56,777 nt of DNA. Origin: an uncultured Actinomycetes bacterium (GTDB taxonomy: Bacteria > Actinomycetota > Acidimicrobiia > Acidimicrobiales > RAAP-2). The notes under the pieces were generated by a model. That model made no database searches, was not told the origin of the DNA, and worked only from the letters and a program-made list of their open reading frames with translations. This document shows, piece after piece, positions 41,491 through 50,279 of this stretch. The translations under genes and the position numbers were made by a program. How positions within the stretch are numbered: the first letter of the stretch is position 1; the number at the start of each line of letters is the position of its first letter. The stretch spans positions 1-56,777 of the forward strand of contig CAITNF010000002.1 in assembly GCA_903893745.1 (NCBI GenBank), written 5' to 3'.

Positions 41491-41975
41491 TGAAGTTGCA
41501 CGATCTCCATTCGCCCGAGGGCTCCACGCACCGCAAGAAGATTGTTGGTCGCGGTATTGGTGGTAAGGGTGGCAAGACCGCCGGCCGTGGTACCAAGGGT
41601 CAAAAGGCTCGTCGACAGATTCCGGCGGGCTTCGAAGGTGGACAGATTCCGCTCTTGCAGCGCATCCCCAAGTTGAAGGGTTTCACCAACCCCTTCCGCG
41701 TGGCCTACACCCCGGTCAACCTCGACGCGCTGGCGCAGCTCGGCGTGAGCGAGATAAACCTGGACGTGTTGGTCACCAACGGTTTGGCGCGAAAGAAGGA
41801 CTTCGTCAAGATCTTGGGTCGCGGCACGCTGTCGTCCGCTCTCCAGGTGTCGGCGCACGGCTTCTCGGCTTCGGCCAAGGCCGCAATCGAGGCGGCCGGT
41901 GGTACGACGATTGTCGTAGACCTGCCGTTCTCGGTTCGTCCTCCCGCAGCGGGCAACCAGCACCAGAACCGCTAG
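41490..41975 (+). CDS. rplO: 50S ribosomal protein L15
   Basis: L15 is a late-assembly protein reaching deep into domain II of 23S rRNA. The 161-residue product has the Gly-rich N-terminus RKKIVGRGIGGKGGKTAGRGTKGQKARRQIPAGFEGGQ (segments) and a C-terminal L15/L18e fold with VTNGLARKKDFVKILGRGTL. The last about 14 residues (VRPPAAGNQHQNR) are a short polar extension. secY follows after 9 bp. Confidence 0.98.
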   Translation: MKLHDLHSPEGSTHRKKIVGRGIGGKGGKTAGRGTKGQKARRQIPAGFEGGQIPLLQRIPKLKGFTNPFRVAYTPVNLDALAQLGVSEINLDVLVTNGLARKKDFVKILGRGTLSSALQVSAHGFSASAKAAIEAAGGTTIVVDLPFSVRPPAAGNQHQNR

Positions 41976-41984
41976 GCCACGCAC

Positions 41985-43274
41985 GTGCTAAGTCGTCTCG
42001 CGAACATCTTTCGGGTCCCGGACCTTCGTAACAAGGTTCTGTTCACGATTGGCATCATCTGTCTGTACCAACTCGGAGCCAATCTTCCGATCCCTGGCGT
42101 GAGTTGGTCCCAGGTCACGTTGCTGCAGTCCAAGGCCGGCGCCAGTGGCGTGCTCGGATTCTTGAACCTGTTCTCGGGCGGGGCGCTGACGCGCTTGGCC
42201 GTCTTTGGACTTGGCGTTATGCCCTACATCACGAGCTCCATCGTGATTCAGTTGCTCACGACCGTGATCCCCAAGTTGACCCAGTGGCGCGACGAGGGAG
42301 CGACCGGTCAAAAGAAGATCACCCAGACCACGCGGTACTTGACCATTGGACTGGCGCTGTTGCAGTCAACCGGTCTGATCTACGCCTTCCACGGTCACGA
42401 CCAGGCGCTGCTCGGGTTCAATATCGACCTCATTCCTAAGTTCAGTCTCGGGCTCGGCCTGTTCATGGTGATCATCATGACCGCGGGAACGGGATTCGTG
42501 ATGTGGCTCGCCGAGCTCATTACCCAGCGCGGTATTGGCCAGGGCATGAGTCTGTTGATCTTCGCGAACGTCGTGGCCGGTCTACCCTCGGGGGGCCGAG
42601 CGGTCTACGCCGAAGGTGGCGCGCTGAAGTTCTCGGTGATCCTCCTGATTTCCATTGGACTCTTAGTCCTCATTGTCTTCATGGATAACGGCCAGCGTCG
42701 TATTCCGGTGACCTTCGCGCGTCGAGTGGTCGGGCGTAAAGAGATGGGTGGCAACTCCACCTACATTCCGTTAAAGGTCAATCAGTCGGGCGTTATCCCG
42801 ATTATCTTCGCCTCGTCGGTGCTCTACATTCCGGTGCTGTTGTCGAACATTGTTCCCTGGAGTGGTTTTCAGAACTTCGTGAACCGTTCGCTGCGTCCGA
42901 CGAGCTTGCTGTACATTGCCTCGGACTTCGTCTTGATCTTCGCCTTCACCTTCTTCTACGTCTACATTGCCTTCGAGCCCCACCAGCAGGCCGAACTGCT
43001 GCGTCAGCAGGGTGGCTTCGTGCCCGGAATTCGTCCGGGACTGCCGACCGAGAAGTTCTTTGCGAAACTGCTCAGCCGCATTACCGTCGTGGGCGCCTTC
43101 TTCTTGGCCTCGGTCGCCGTGGTGCCGAGTCTCTTGATGGCGCTGTGGAACATCAACCGCTTTCCCTACTACGGCACCACGTTGTTGATTGCGGTGGGTG
43201 TGGCGCTCGAAACGATGCGCCAGATCGACAGTCAGTTGATGATGCGTAACTACGAAGGCTTCTTGAAGCGTTAG
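41985..43274 (+). CDS. secY: Preprotein translocase subunit SecY
   Basis: SecY forms the protein-conducting channel with SecE and SecG. The 429-residue product starts at GTG 41985 and has ten predicted transmembrane segments. Landmarks are the N-terminal RNKVLFTIGIICLYQLGANLPIPG, the plug region FLNLFSGGALTRLAVFGLGVMPYITSSI (as consecutive motifs), RIPVTFARRVVGR in a cytoplasmic loop and GFVPGIRPG near TM8. The two surface proteins at the window ends are probable clients. adk follows after 2 bp. Confidence 0.98.
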   Translation: MLSRLANIFRVPDLRNKVLFTIGIICLYQLGANLPIPGVSWSQVTLLQSKAGASGVLGFLNLFSGGALTRLAVFGLGVMPYITSSIVIQLLTTVIPKLTQWRDEGATGQKKITQTTRYLTIGLALLQSTGLIYAFHGHDQALLGFNIDLIPKFSLGLGLFMVIIMTAGTGFVMWLAELITQRGIGQGMSLLIFANVVAGLPSGGRAVYAEGGALKFSVILLISIGLLVLIVFMDNGQRRIPVTFARRVVGRKEMGGNSTYIPLKVNQSGVIPIIFASSVLYIPVLLSNIVPWSGFQNFVNRSLRPTSLLYIASDFVLIFAFTFFYVYIAFEPHQQAELLRQQGGFVPGIRPGLPTEKFFAKLLSRITVVGAFFLASVAVVPSLLMALWNINRFPYYGTTLLIAVGVALETMRQIDSQLMMRNYEGFLKR

Positions 43275-43276
43275 CC

Positions 43277-43936
43277 ATGACGACGCGCCTCAACCTCGTC
43301 ATCCTGGGCAAGCAGGGTGCCGGGAAGGGAACCCAGTGCAAGCGGCTCGCCGAGCGTTACGCCATTCCCCACGTCTCTACGGGCGACATGTTGCGCGCCG
43401 CGGTGAAGGCCGACGGTCCATTGGGCCGCGAGGTGAAGTCGATTCTTGAAGCCGGGGCGTTGGTGTCGGACGAACTGGTGAACCGACTGGTCGTTGAGCG
43501 TTTCGCTCAGCCCGACGCTGAGCGCGGCGCACTGCTCGACGGCTTTCCGCGCACGTTGGTCCAGGCGCAGGCGCTCGAGTCGCTGCTCAGCGACGACGGC
43601 GTGAAGCTCTGCATCAATCTGGACATCTCGAGTGAGAAGGTCACCGAGCGACTCTCGTCGCGACGAGTCTGCCAAGAGTGTGGCGCGATCTACAACGAGC
43701 ACGACCCCGAAGCAATTTCGGGCACCTGCGCGACGTGCGGGGGCGACGTCATCCAGCGCGCCGACGACTCACCCGATTCAATTCGCAAACGTCTCGAAAC
43801 CTACGAACGCGATACCGCGCCCCTGCTCAACTTTTATCGCGAACGCGGTCTGCTGGTCACGGTTGACGGGGACCGCGACGCCGACACGGTCAACGCGGCC
43901 ATCACGGCGGTGATTGGCGAACGAGGACTGGCGTGA
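43277..43936 (+). CDS. adk: Adenylate kinase
   Basis: Catalyses ATP + AMP to 2 ADP. The 219-residue protein has the P-loop GKQGAGKGTQCKRLAE (here GKQGAG where GPPGAG is commoner), the AMP-binding HVSTGDMLRAAV, DGFPRT, and the zinc-type LID domain with CQECG and CATCGG (four Cys, about residues 131-155). Long LID form. Its TGA overlaps the map GTG by 4 bp, in the common secY-adk-map order. Confidence 0.97.
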   Translation: MTTRLNLVILGKQGAGKGTQCKRLAERYAIPHVSTGDMLRAAVKADGPLGREVKSILEAGALVSDELVNRLVVERFAQPDAERGALLDGFPRTLVQAQALESLLSDDGVKLCINLDISSEKVTERLSSRRVCQECGAIYNEHDPEAISGTCATCGGDVIQRADDSPDSIRKRLETYERDTAPLLNFYRERGLLVTVDGDRDADTVNAAITAVIGERGLA

Positions 43937-44673
43937 GGCGTTCGTCCGACGAGCTCAACAAGATGCGTAAGGCCGGCAAAGTGGTGGCCGAAATGCACGA
44001 AGTGACCCGCGCCGCTATTGCTCCCGGGGTGACGACCGCGCACCTTAACGAGCTCGCGGCCCAAGTGCTCGAGCGGCGTGGCGCGCGTTCAAACTTTCTT
44101 GGTTACCACGGTTTTCCCGCGGTGATCTGCACGAGTCCCAACGACATGATTGTCCACGGCATTCCGGGCGAGTACGTCTTGCAAGAGGGCGACATTATCT
44201 CGGTGGACTGTGGCGCAATTATTGAGGGCTACCACGGCGACGCCGCCTACAGCGCGGGCGTGGGCGAGATCAGTGCGCTCGCGACTCGTCTGTTGCAAGT
44301 CACCGAGCGATCACTCTGGGCCGGCATCGATCAGTTAGTCGCCGGGACGCGACTACACGAAGTCGGTCGCGCCGTGCAAGACGTCGCCGAGGCGGCGGGA
44401 TTCTCGGTGGTTCGTGAGTACGTGGGCCACGCAATTGGCACCGCAATGCACGAGAGCCCCCAAGTGCCCAACTACTGGCCCGGTTCGCCCGGACCGACCC
44501 TCAAGACCGGGATGGTCTTTGCGATTGAACCAATGGTCAACGTCGGGGGTCCCGATACCTACATGCTCGACGACGGTTGGTCGGTGCTGACCAGCGATCA
44601 CTCGCTGTCGGCGCACTTCGAGCACACCATTGCCGTCACCGAGAACGGACCCGAAGTCTTCACCGTGGCCTAG
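43933..44673 (+). CDS. map: Methionine aminopeptidase type I
   Basis: Removes the initiator methionine from nascent proteins. The 246-residue enzyme starts at GTG 43933. The dinuclear metal ligands are all visible: Asp pair in VDCGAIIEGYHGDAAYS, His in YVGHAIGTAMHE, Glu in FAIEPMVNVG and Glu in HFEHTIAVTE. It ends the S10/spc cluster here; the convergent response regulator overlaps its last 4 bp, where infA would usually follow. Confidence 0.98.
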   Translation: MRRSSDELNKMRKAGKVVAEMHEVTRAAIAPGVTTAHLNELAAQVLERRGARSNFLGYHGFPAVICTSPNDMIVHGIPGEYVLQEGDIISVDCGAIIEGYHGDAAYSAGVGEISALATRLLQVTERSLWAGIDQLVAGTRLHEVGRAVQDVAEAAGFSVVREYVGHAIGTAMHESPQVPNYWPGSPGPTLKTGMVFAIEPMVNVGGPDTYMLDDGWSVLTSDHSLSAHFEHTIAVTENGPEVFTVA

Positions 44674-45314
44674 GTCGGCGGATGATGGCGATCGTGCTGG
44701 CGTTGGGCGAAGAGCGCGGCTTCGGTGCGTCGCTGAAAACCTAACTTCGCGAGCAGGTTCGACACGTAGTTCTTGACGGTCTTTTCGGCCAGAAACATTT
44801 CGGCCGCAATCTCGCGATTACTAAAGCCCTCGCTCAAGAGTTCCAGGATGCGCCGTTCTTGGTGGCTGAGACTCTCGAGGCGAATGTCCTCAGTAATCTG
44901 GCGGCGCAGCCGTTCACGAGCGCGTTCGACCTGATCAGTGGTGAGGAGCATCTCACCCTTCACGACTCGGCGAATGGCGCGCACTAGTTCGTCACCGCGC
45001 ACGTTCTTTAAGACGTAGCCGCGAGCTCCCGCGAGCACGCTGGCGTTCAGGGCCTCGCTGTCGGCAAAGGACGTGAGCATGATGACGTCGAGGTCGGGGC
45101 GTTGTTCGTGCAGGGTCCGACAGAGGTCCACGCCGCTGCCGTCGGGGAGTCGCACGTCGAGCACGGCCACGTCAATCTGGTCAAGGTCGACGGTGCTGGC
45201 CTCGAGCAGGGAACCGGCTTCGGCGATGACGCGTAGGTCATCGTTGGCTTCGAGTAGTTCGCGAAGCCCCCGTCGCACAATTTCGTGGTCATCAACGAGG
45301 AGGAGTCGAATCAC
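44670..45314 (-). CDS. NarL/DevR-type response regulator
   Basis: A DNA-binding response regulator of 214 residues. The receiver domain (1-120) has the acidic pocket VDDHE (7-11), phosphoacceptor D53 in VLDVRLPDGSG, and LKNVRG with the conserved Lys near 104. The C-terminal LuxR-type helix-turn-helix (about 145-207) reads LSHQERRILELLSEGFSNREIAAEMFLAEKTVKNYVS (segments). The receiver resembles DevR/DosR of mycobacteria (AEAGS, VLDVRLPDG, LAGARGYV). It begins with GTG one base after the stop of the kinase gene, so the pair is co-transcribed and coupled. Confidence 0.92.
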   Translation of the reverse strand: MIRLLLVDDHEIVRRGLRELLEANDDLRVIAEAGSLLEASTVDLDQIDVAVLDVRLPDGSGVDLCRTLHEQRPDLDVIMLTSFADSEALNASVLAGARGYVLKNVRGDELVRAIRRVVKGEMLLTTDQVERARERLRRQITEDIRLESLSHQERRILELLSEGFSNREIAAEMFLAEKTVKNYVSNLLAKLGFQRRTEAALFAQRQHDRHHPPT

Positions 45315-45315
45315 G

Positions 45316-46449
45316 TCAACTCAGTCGATTCGCGGTCCATCGCACCAGTGTGCCACGACTTGGGGCCGACTCGACCGTGCACTCGCCGCCCAGTTCGCGC
45401 GCGCGTGACGTGAGGTTACGCAGTCCGCGCCCCGGACCAATCGGTGCGCCAAAACCCACGCCGTCGTCAGCTACTTCGAGCACGAGTAACTGATCGTCGT
45501 GGGCCAGCGAGACGCGCACCGCCCGCGCCTGCGCGTGGCGCGCCACGTTGGCGAGCATCTCGCGAAGGGCCTGCACGGTGTGATGCGCACAGCGCGGACC
45601 AATACCGTCGTCGAGTTGGCTCGCCAGCTGGTAGTCCACCGTCACCCCTAATCGTTCCGCCACCTCACCACAGAGAGTGGCCACGCGCTCGGAGAGTGGG
45701 CCGCCCTCGTCGTCGCGGTCGATCTCGAAGATGGTGGTGCGGATCTCGTGAATGGTGGTGTCGAGTTCGTCGATGACGAGATTCACTCGACGACGCACTT
45801 CGTCGTCGAGGGGCGCCGAGAGGGCGATCTGTAACGTGAGTCCCACGCCAAAGAGTCGCTGAATAACGGTGTCGTGGAGGTCTCGGGCCAGCCGTTCGCG
45901 TTCTTGTTGCAGCGTGAGTTCGCGCAGCTGGTCTCGCAACATGGCTTGATCAATTACCAAACCGGCGGCGCGCCCGAAGGCTTCGACTAATTGTTCGTCT
46001 TGTTCATCAAAGGGCTGCTCGTCGAGTCGATCGGTCAGGTAGAGGTTGCCGTAGATGTGACCGTCGCCGGTCTTGACGGGTACGCCCAGAAACTGGCGCA
46101 TCGGGGGATGGTGCGCCGGGAACCCCTCGAAGCTCTTCGAGGCCACGATGTTGTCGACGCGCAATATGTCCGCGCGATGAATGGCTGCACCGAGCAGACC
46201 TCCGCCCTTGGGCGGGGCGCCAATTTTGGCACGCAACTCGTCGTCGATGCCGGTAGTAATAAAGCGTGACAGTGACGTGTGATCGTCGCTCAACACCCCG
46301 AGGGCGCCGTAGCGCGCGCCAACTAAGTCGGTCGCGTGCTCGACAATTTTGCTCAGCAGTTCATCGAGGTCCGCCTCGACTTCGATGAGCAAAATCGCGC
46401 TAATCAACGCGTGGAGTCGCTGGGGATCAGTGATCTGATGAAAGGCCAC
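45316..46449 (-). CDS. DevS/DosT-like GAF sensor histidine kinase
   Basis: A 377-residue cytoplasmic kinase with one GAF domain (about 27-170), a HisKA_3 dimerisation domain with phosphoacceptor H192 in RDLHDTVIQRLFG, and a HATPase_c domain (N box REMLANVARHA, G1 box DDGVGFG, then GRGLRNLTSRARELGG). No transmembrane helix is visible. The GAF segment HHPPMRQFLGVPV and GNLYLTDR closely matches the style of mycobacterial DevS/DosT, whose GAF-A binds haem to sense oxygen, NO or CO. Those proteins have two GAF domains; this one has one, so haem binding is an inference. Start GTG follows GAGAGGG. Confidence 0.9.
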   Translation of the reverse strand: MAFHQITDPQRLHALISAILLIEVEADLDELLSKIVEHATDLVGARYGALGVLSDDHTSLSRFITTGIDDELRAKIGAPPKGGGLLGAAIHRADILRVDNIVASKSFEGFPAHHPPMRQFLGVPVKTGDGHIYGNLYLTDRLDEQPFDEQDEQLVEAFGRAAGLVIDQAMLRDQLRELTLQQERERLARDLHDTVIQRLFGVGLTLQIALSAPLDDEVRRRVNLVIDELDTTIHEIRTTIFEIDRDDEGGPLSERVATLCGEVAERLGVTVDYQLASQLDDGIGPRCAHHTVQALREMLANVARHAQARAVRVSLAHDDQLLVLEVADDGVGFGAPIGPGRGLRNLTSRARELGGECTVESAPSRGTLVRWTANRLS

Positions 46450-46482
46450 GAGACCACCCTCTCACAGGCCCGGCTGCGCTGT

Positions 46483-46875
46483 TCAATTGATGCGCTCGCC
46501 CACGACCACCGAAATCGGCAGGACAAAGAGGGCGGCCCCGCGCAGCACGGCCTCTTGCAGGGGGAGGGTTAGGGCGGGTTCGCTCGGGGCCCGCTCGGCA
46601 ATGCCTGACGCCAGCACCGACCACGTGGCGCCGCTCGGCTCCAGCCCGTCAATCTGGATACTCAGCACGTCCCCGCGCCGCGCCGCAATCAGTACGGTCT
46701 CCTCACTCGAGGCGAACATGAGGTGGCGATCATCAATCAGGCCAACGCGCACGGGCAGGGCGGCGGGCAGGCAGCGCACGGAAAGCACCACGCGAGCGAG
46801 GGACTGTTCGCCCAAGAGACCAAGACAGTCCGCTCGCGTCAGTGAGGTGCGAACTGGGGGTGGGGATGAATCCAT
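46483..46875 (-). CDS. PPOX-type FMN-binding split-barrel protein
   Basis: A 130-residue protein resembling the pyridoxamine 5'-phosphate oxidase-like split-barrel family, which binds FMN, F420 or haem. Visible features are RADCLGLLGEQSLARVVLSV, the strand LPVRVGLIDDRHLMFASSEE, a middle VLSIQIDGLEPSGATWSVLASGIAERA and a C-terminal FVLPISVVVGERI. It lies 33 bp upstream of the sensor kinase on the same strand, so it probably belongs to the two-component operon. The start is uncertain: GGAAGG directly abuts the ATG, and no better start was found. The cofactor is unknown. Confidence 0.7.
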   Translation of the reverse strand: MDSSPPPVRTSLTRADCLGLLGEQSLARVVLSVRCLPAALPVRVGLIDDRHLMFASSEETVLIAARRGDVLSIQIDGLEPSGATWSVLASGIAERAPSEPALTLPLQEAVLRGAALFVLPISVVVGERIN

Positions 46876-47008
46876 CCTTCCAGCATGAACCCTGCAATTG
46901 CAAGGGGTCTAGGGTCGCTGGTCACATTCTGGGCCCGGGGGGACCGGTCGCTTTGAACCCCGACCTCGACCGTCGCGCGGCGAGTGCGGTGGGTCGCGAG
47001 TCGGGCTT

Positions 47009-47036
47009 TTGCGTTCTGTGGAGAATCCGGTAGAAT
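47009..47036 (+). promoter_or_regulatory. Promoter of the infA-rpmJ-rpsM operon
   Basis: TTGCGT (47009-47014), 16-bp spacer, TAGAAT (47031-47036). It implies a leader of about 85 nt before infA. Confidence 0.6.
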
Positions 47037-47074
47037 AATCAGCCGACCTCTGAGCTGTAGCCCAGAAGTCTTCC

Positions 47075-47098
47075 GTGGAGGAGTTTTTGCTCCGCCAC
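47075..47098 (+). repeat. Leader hairpin upstream of infA
   Basis: GTGGAGGAG and CTCCGCCAC pair with one A-G mismatch around a TTTTTG loop, 20 nt before the ribosome site of infA. A second, weaker CTG-A-GC...GC-C-CAG stem lies near 47050-47064. The structured leader might control infA translation. Confidence 0.5.
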
Positions 47099-47130
47099 GC
47101 CCCGAAGTGTCGTAAATAAGGAGCAAGAAC

Positions 47131-47355
47131 CTGAGTAAGCCAAAGGAAGACGCGTTTACCGTTGAGGGTACCGTCGTCGAGCCTCTTCCGAACGCCATGT
47201 TCCGTGTGGAGCTAGAGAACGGCTATACCGTGCTCGCCCACAGTTCGGGCAAGATGCGCATGCACCGCATTCGTATCCTTCCCGGCGACAAGGTGCAGGT
47301 CGAGATTACGCCCTACGACATGACCCGCGGCCGCATCACCTACCGCTACAAATAA
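47131..47355 (+). CDS. infA: Translation initiation factor IF-1, apparent CTG start
   Basis: IF-1 binds the ribosomal A site during initiation. The 74-codon frame reads [20 protein letters not shown] after the first codon and continues [36 protein letters not shown] and RGRITYRYK, an intact S1-fold IF-1 of normal length. No ATG, GTG or TTG occurs in frame between the upstream TAA (47113) and the conserved core; the next Met is at residue 21, inside the fold. CTG 47131 is 7 nt after a perfect AAGGAG (47118-47123), so CTG is the likely start codon. It heads the rpsM-rpoA cluster. Confidence 0.85.
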   Translation: MSKPKEDAFTVEGTVVEPLPNAMFRVELENGYTVLAHSSGKMRMHRIRILPGDKVQVEITPYDMTRGRITYRYK

Positions 47356-47385
47356 CTCAGTTTCCCCAGTCGAGAAAGAAAAAGT

Positions 47386-47499
47386 ATGAAGGTTCGCGCC
47401 AGCGTCAAGACAATGTGTGAGAAGTGCAAAGTCATTCGACGGTCGGGTCACGTCCGCGTGATCTGCGAGAACCCCCGCCACAAGCAGCGCCAGGGCTAG
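47386..47499 (+). CDS. rpmJ: 50S ribosomal protein L36
   Basis: A 37-residue large-subunit protein: [20 protein letters not shown], then [17 protein letters not shown]. The zinc site uses CEKC and the later Cys and His (ICENPRHKQ), so it is the zinc-binding form with all ligands present. It lies 30 bp after infA, with an AGAAAG ribosome site, in the conserved infA-rpmJ-rpsM order. Confidence 0.97.
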   Translation: MKVRASVKTMCEKCKVIRRSGHVRVICENPRHKQRQG

Positions 47500-47511
47500 G
47501 AGAGGAAGAAT

Positions 47512-47889
47512 ATGGCCCGTATTGCCGGAGTCGACATCCCGCGTGACAAGCGCACCGTGATTTCGCTGACCTACATCTTTGGAGTTGGTACCACGACCGC
47601 CGAGCAGATCTGCGCGGCGACGGGGATTGACGAGTCGACGCGCGTGAAGGACTTGGCCGAGGCCGACGTCAACAAGCTGCGTGCCTACATCGACCAGAAC
47701 GTGACAGTCGAGGGTGACCTGCGACGTGACGTGCAACAAGACATCAAGCGCAAGATGGAGATCAACTGTCTGCAGGGTATTCGTCACCGCAAGGGACTTC
47801 CCGTTCGCGGTCAGCGCACCCGCACCAATGCTCGCACCCGCAAGGGACCCAAGCGCACCGTCGCCGGCAAGAAGAAGGTTACGAAGTAA
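47512..47889 (+). CDS. rpsM: 30S ribosomal protein S13
   Basis: S13 in the 30S head contacts P-site tRNA and bridges to the 50S. The 125-residue product shows [65 protein letters not shown]-like C-terminal basic tail (here [20 protein letters not shown]). Normal length. Its TAA overlaps the rpsK ATG by one base. Confidence 0.98.
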   Translation: MARIAGVDIPRDKRTVISLTYIFGVGTTTAEQICAATGIDESTRVKDLAEADVNKLRAYIDQNVTVEGDLRRDVQQDIKRKMEINCLQGIRHRKGLPVRGQRTRTNARTRKGPKRTVAGKKKVTK

Positions 47890-48284
47890 TGGCTAAGCCC
47901 ACCGCGGCCCGCAAGGGTCGTCGCAAGGAACGCAAAAACGTCGCCTTTGGCGTCGCGCACATCAAGAGTTCGTTCAACAACACCATCGTGTCGATCTCGG
48001 ACCCCGAGGGCAACGTGCTCTCGTGGGCCTCGTCGGGCAACGTCGGTTTCAAGGGCTCGCGTAAGTCGACGCCCTTCGCCGCGCAGCTCGCCGCCGAGAA
48101 GTGCGCTCGTGCGGCAATGGAGCACGGCGTGAAAAAAGTTGACGTACTGGTGCGCGGACCGGGCTCGGGCCGCGAAACGGCAATTCGTTCGCTGGCCGCG
48201 GCCGGCATTGAAGTCGTAGCCATCAAGGACGTCACTCCGCTACCCCACAACGGCTGTCGCCCCAAAAAGCGTCGTCGAGGCTAA
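47889..48284 (+). CDS. rpsK: 30S ribosomal protein S11
   Basis: S11 forms the platform with S18 near the E site. The 131-residue product has a Lys/Arg-rich start, [49 protein letters not shown] in segments, [18 protein letters not shown] and the C-terminal [18 protein letters not shown]. It follows rpsM with a one-base overlap; rpsD follows after 8 bp. Confidence 0.98.
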   Translation: MAKPTAARKGRRKERKNVAFGVAHIKSSFNNTIVSISDPEGNVLSWASSGNVGFKGSRKSTPFAAQLAAEKCARAAMEHGVKKVDVLVRGPGSGRETAIRSLAAAGIEVVAIKDVTPLPHNGCRPKKRRRG

Positions 48285-48292
48285 GGAAGATC

Positions 48293-48937
48293 ATGGCTCG
48301 TTATACCGGACCCGTCTGTCGACTCTGTCGTCGAGAGCGCACCAAACTGTTTTTGAAGGGTGAGCGCTGCTTCACCATGAAGTGCCCCGTCGCCGAAAAC
48401 TCCGACCGCCAGATGCGGGCCTTCCCGCCGGGCATGCACGGTCGCGACCGCCAGCGTCAGGGTTCGGAGTATTTGAACCAGCTGCGTGAGAAGCAGAAGG
48501 CTCGTCGAATCTACGGTCTGCTCGAAAAGCAGTTCCGCAACCTCTACGAAGAGGCCAGTCGCCGTCCCGGTATTACCGGAACCAACCTGCTGCAGTTCCT
48601 CGAGCTGCGCCTCGACAACGTGGCCTACCGCGCCGGTTGGGGCGCCTCGCGCGCCCAGGCCCGCCAGTTGGTGCGCCACGGTCACGTGAGCATCAACGCT
48701 AAGCGCGTCACCATCCCTTCGTACCGCGTACGCCCCGGCGAAGTCGTGTCGCTCAAGGCCGTCACGCGTGAGAACTTCAACGTCAAGCGCAACCTTGACG
48801 TACTCGATCGCACCATGCCCGGCTGGCTCGAGGCAGGCGACGGTGGTTTTGCGGTCACCGTGCGCGTCGTGCCCCAGCGCGAGCAGATTGACGAGTCAAT
48901 CCGCGAGCAGCTCATTGTCGAGTTGTACTCCAAGTAA
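48293..48937 (+). CDS. rpsD: 30S ribosomal protein S4, zinc-type
   Basis: S4 nucleates 30S assembly and often represses this operon. The 214-residue product has an N-terminal four-cysteine zinc site: C9 and C12 ([10 protein letters not shown]) and C26 and C31 (CFTMKC). [22 protein letters not shown], the S4 RNA-binding domain [33 protein letters not shown] (segments) and a C-terminal Gln/Glu-rich region follow. Normal length for the zinc form. Confidence 0.98.
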   Translation: MARYTGPVCRLCRRERTKLFLKGERCFTMKCPVAENSDRQMRAFPPGMHGRDRQRQGSEYLNQLREKQKARRIYGLLEKQFRNLYEEASRRPGITGTNLLQFLELRLDNVAYRAGWGASRAQARQLVRHGHVSINAKRVTIPSYRVRPGEVVSLKAVTRENFNVKRNLDVLDRTMPGWLEAGDGGFAVTVRVVPQREQIDESIREQLIVELYSK

Positions 48938-48968
48938 CCCAACGCGCTAGAGACTGTAAGGAGTCACC

Positions 48969-49910
48969 ATGTTGATCATCCAACGACCCACCATCGAGGC
49001 CCTCGGCGACGAGCTGAACAACCGCCAGGCCTTCGGCATCGGACCGCTGGACCCCGGCTTCGGGCACACGCTCGGCAACTCACTGCGCCGCACGCTGCTG
49101 TCGTCGATTCCCGGTGCCGCCGCGACCCGCGTGAAGTTCGACGCCGTATTGCACGAGTTCGGTGTCATCGAGGGTGTGAAAGAAGACGTCCAGGACATCT
49201 GCTTGAACCTGAAGGACCTGCTGCTCAAGGTGCACAGTGACGAGCCCATCACGTTGCGCCTCGACAAGCGAGGCGAGGGTCCGGTCACCGCGGCCGACCT
49301 GTCAACCACCGCCGACGTCGAGATTTTGAACGCCGACCTACACCTGGCCTACCTCACCACGCCCAAGAGTGCGCTCAGCTTCGAGCTGACCGTGGAGCGT
49401 GGCAAGGGCTACGTCGGCGCCGAAGGCAACAAGGGCAGTTCGACCATTGGAGTTATTCCCCTCGACGCAATCTTCACCCCCGTTCGTCGCGTGAGCTTCG
49501 AAATCGAGCCGGTGCGCGTCGAGCAGAGCAAGGACTTCGACCGCTTGGTACTCGACATTGAGACCGATGGTTCCATCAGTCCGCGCGAGGCGCTGGCCTC
49601 ATCGGGTAAGACCCTCGGGGCCCTGATTGAGTTGATTGCCAACTTTGACGAAGAGGCTCCGGCCCTCGAACTCGGTGACGTGGGCACCGCCCAGGCCGCC
49701 GCGAGCGAGCTCGACATTCGCATCGAAGAGCTCGGTCTGACCGAGCGTTCGCGTAACTGTCTGAAGCGGGCGGGCATTAACACCATTGCGCAGTTGATTA
49801 ACGCCACCGAGCGCGACCTCACTTCGATCACCAACTTTGGCGCCACGTCGCTGAAGGACGTCACCGACCGCCTCGACGAGCGCGGTCTCTCGTTGCGACT
49901 GGAGGACTAG
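48969..49910 (+). CDS. rpoA: RNA polymerase alpha subunit
   Basis: Alpha dimerises to nucleate RNA polymerase assembly and its C-terminal domain contacts promoters and activators. The 313-residue protein shows GFGHTLGNSLRRTLLSSIPG and VRRVSFEIEPVRV in the N-terminal domain. The C-terminal domain contains the DNA-binding IEELGLTERSRNCLKRAGINTIAQLINATERDL (segments) with the conserved Arg and Asn-Cys positions. ATG follows AAGGAG. rplQ follows after 2 bp. Confidence 0.99.
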   Translation: MLIIQRPTIEALGDELNNRQAFGIGPLDPGFGHTLGNSLRRTLLSSIPGAAATRVKFDAVLHEFGVIEGVKEDVQDICLNLKDLLLKVHSDEPITLRLDKRGEGPVTAADLSTTADVEILNADLHLAYLTTPKSALSFELTVERGKGYVGAEGNKGSSTIGVIPLDAIFTPVRRVSFEIEPVRVEQSKDFDRLVLDIETDGSISPREALASSGKTLGALIELIANFDEEAPALELGDVGTAQAAASELDIRIEELGLTERSRNCLKRAGINTIAQLINATERDLTSITNFGATSLKDVTDRLDERGLSLRLED

Positions 49911-49912
49911 TC

Positions 49913-50275
49913 ATGCGCGGTACTCCCACTAAGGGCAAGCGGTTCGGGGGCAATAGTGCTCACCAAAAGGCGATGATGGGCAACCTCGTGGCGTCGATGA
50001 TCGCCGCCGAGTCCATTGTCACGACCGAAGCCAAGGCCAAGGCCCTTCGACCCATTGTCGAAAAGGTCGTCACCGCCGCGAAGAACTCACCCGAGGGCTC
50101 CGTGCACGCGCAGCGTCGCGTCGTGGCGTTCATTCGCGACAAGGACATGACCCACAAACTCTTCACCGAGATCGCGCCGCGTTACGTGGAGCGACCCGGC
50201 GGGTACACGCGCATCTTGAAGCTCGGGCCGCGTCAGGGTGACAACGCCCCGATGGCGCGCATTGAGTTCGTCTGA
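49913..50275 (+). CDS. rplQ: 50S ribosomal protein L17
   Basis: L17 is a large-subunit protein near the tunnel exit. The 120-residue product shows MRGTPTKGKRFGGNSAHQKAMMGNL, IVTTEAKAKALRPIVEKVVTAAK, RYVERPGGYTRILKLGPRQGDNAPMARIEFV as consecutive motifs. It is full length; truA follows after 4 bp if it starts at TTG 50280. Confidence 0.98.
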   Translation: MRGTPTKGKRFGGNSAHQKAMMGNLVASMIAAESIVTTEAKAKALRPIVEKVVTAAKNSPEGSVHAQRRVVAFIRDKDMTHKLFTEIAPRYVERPGGYTRILKLGPRQGDNAPMARIEFV

Positions 50276-50279
50276 TCCT

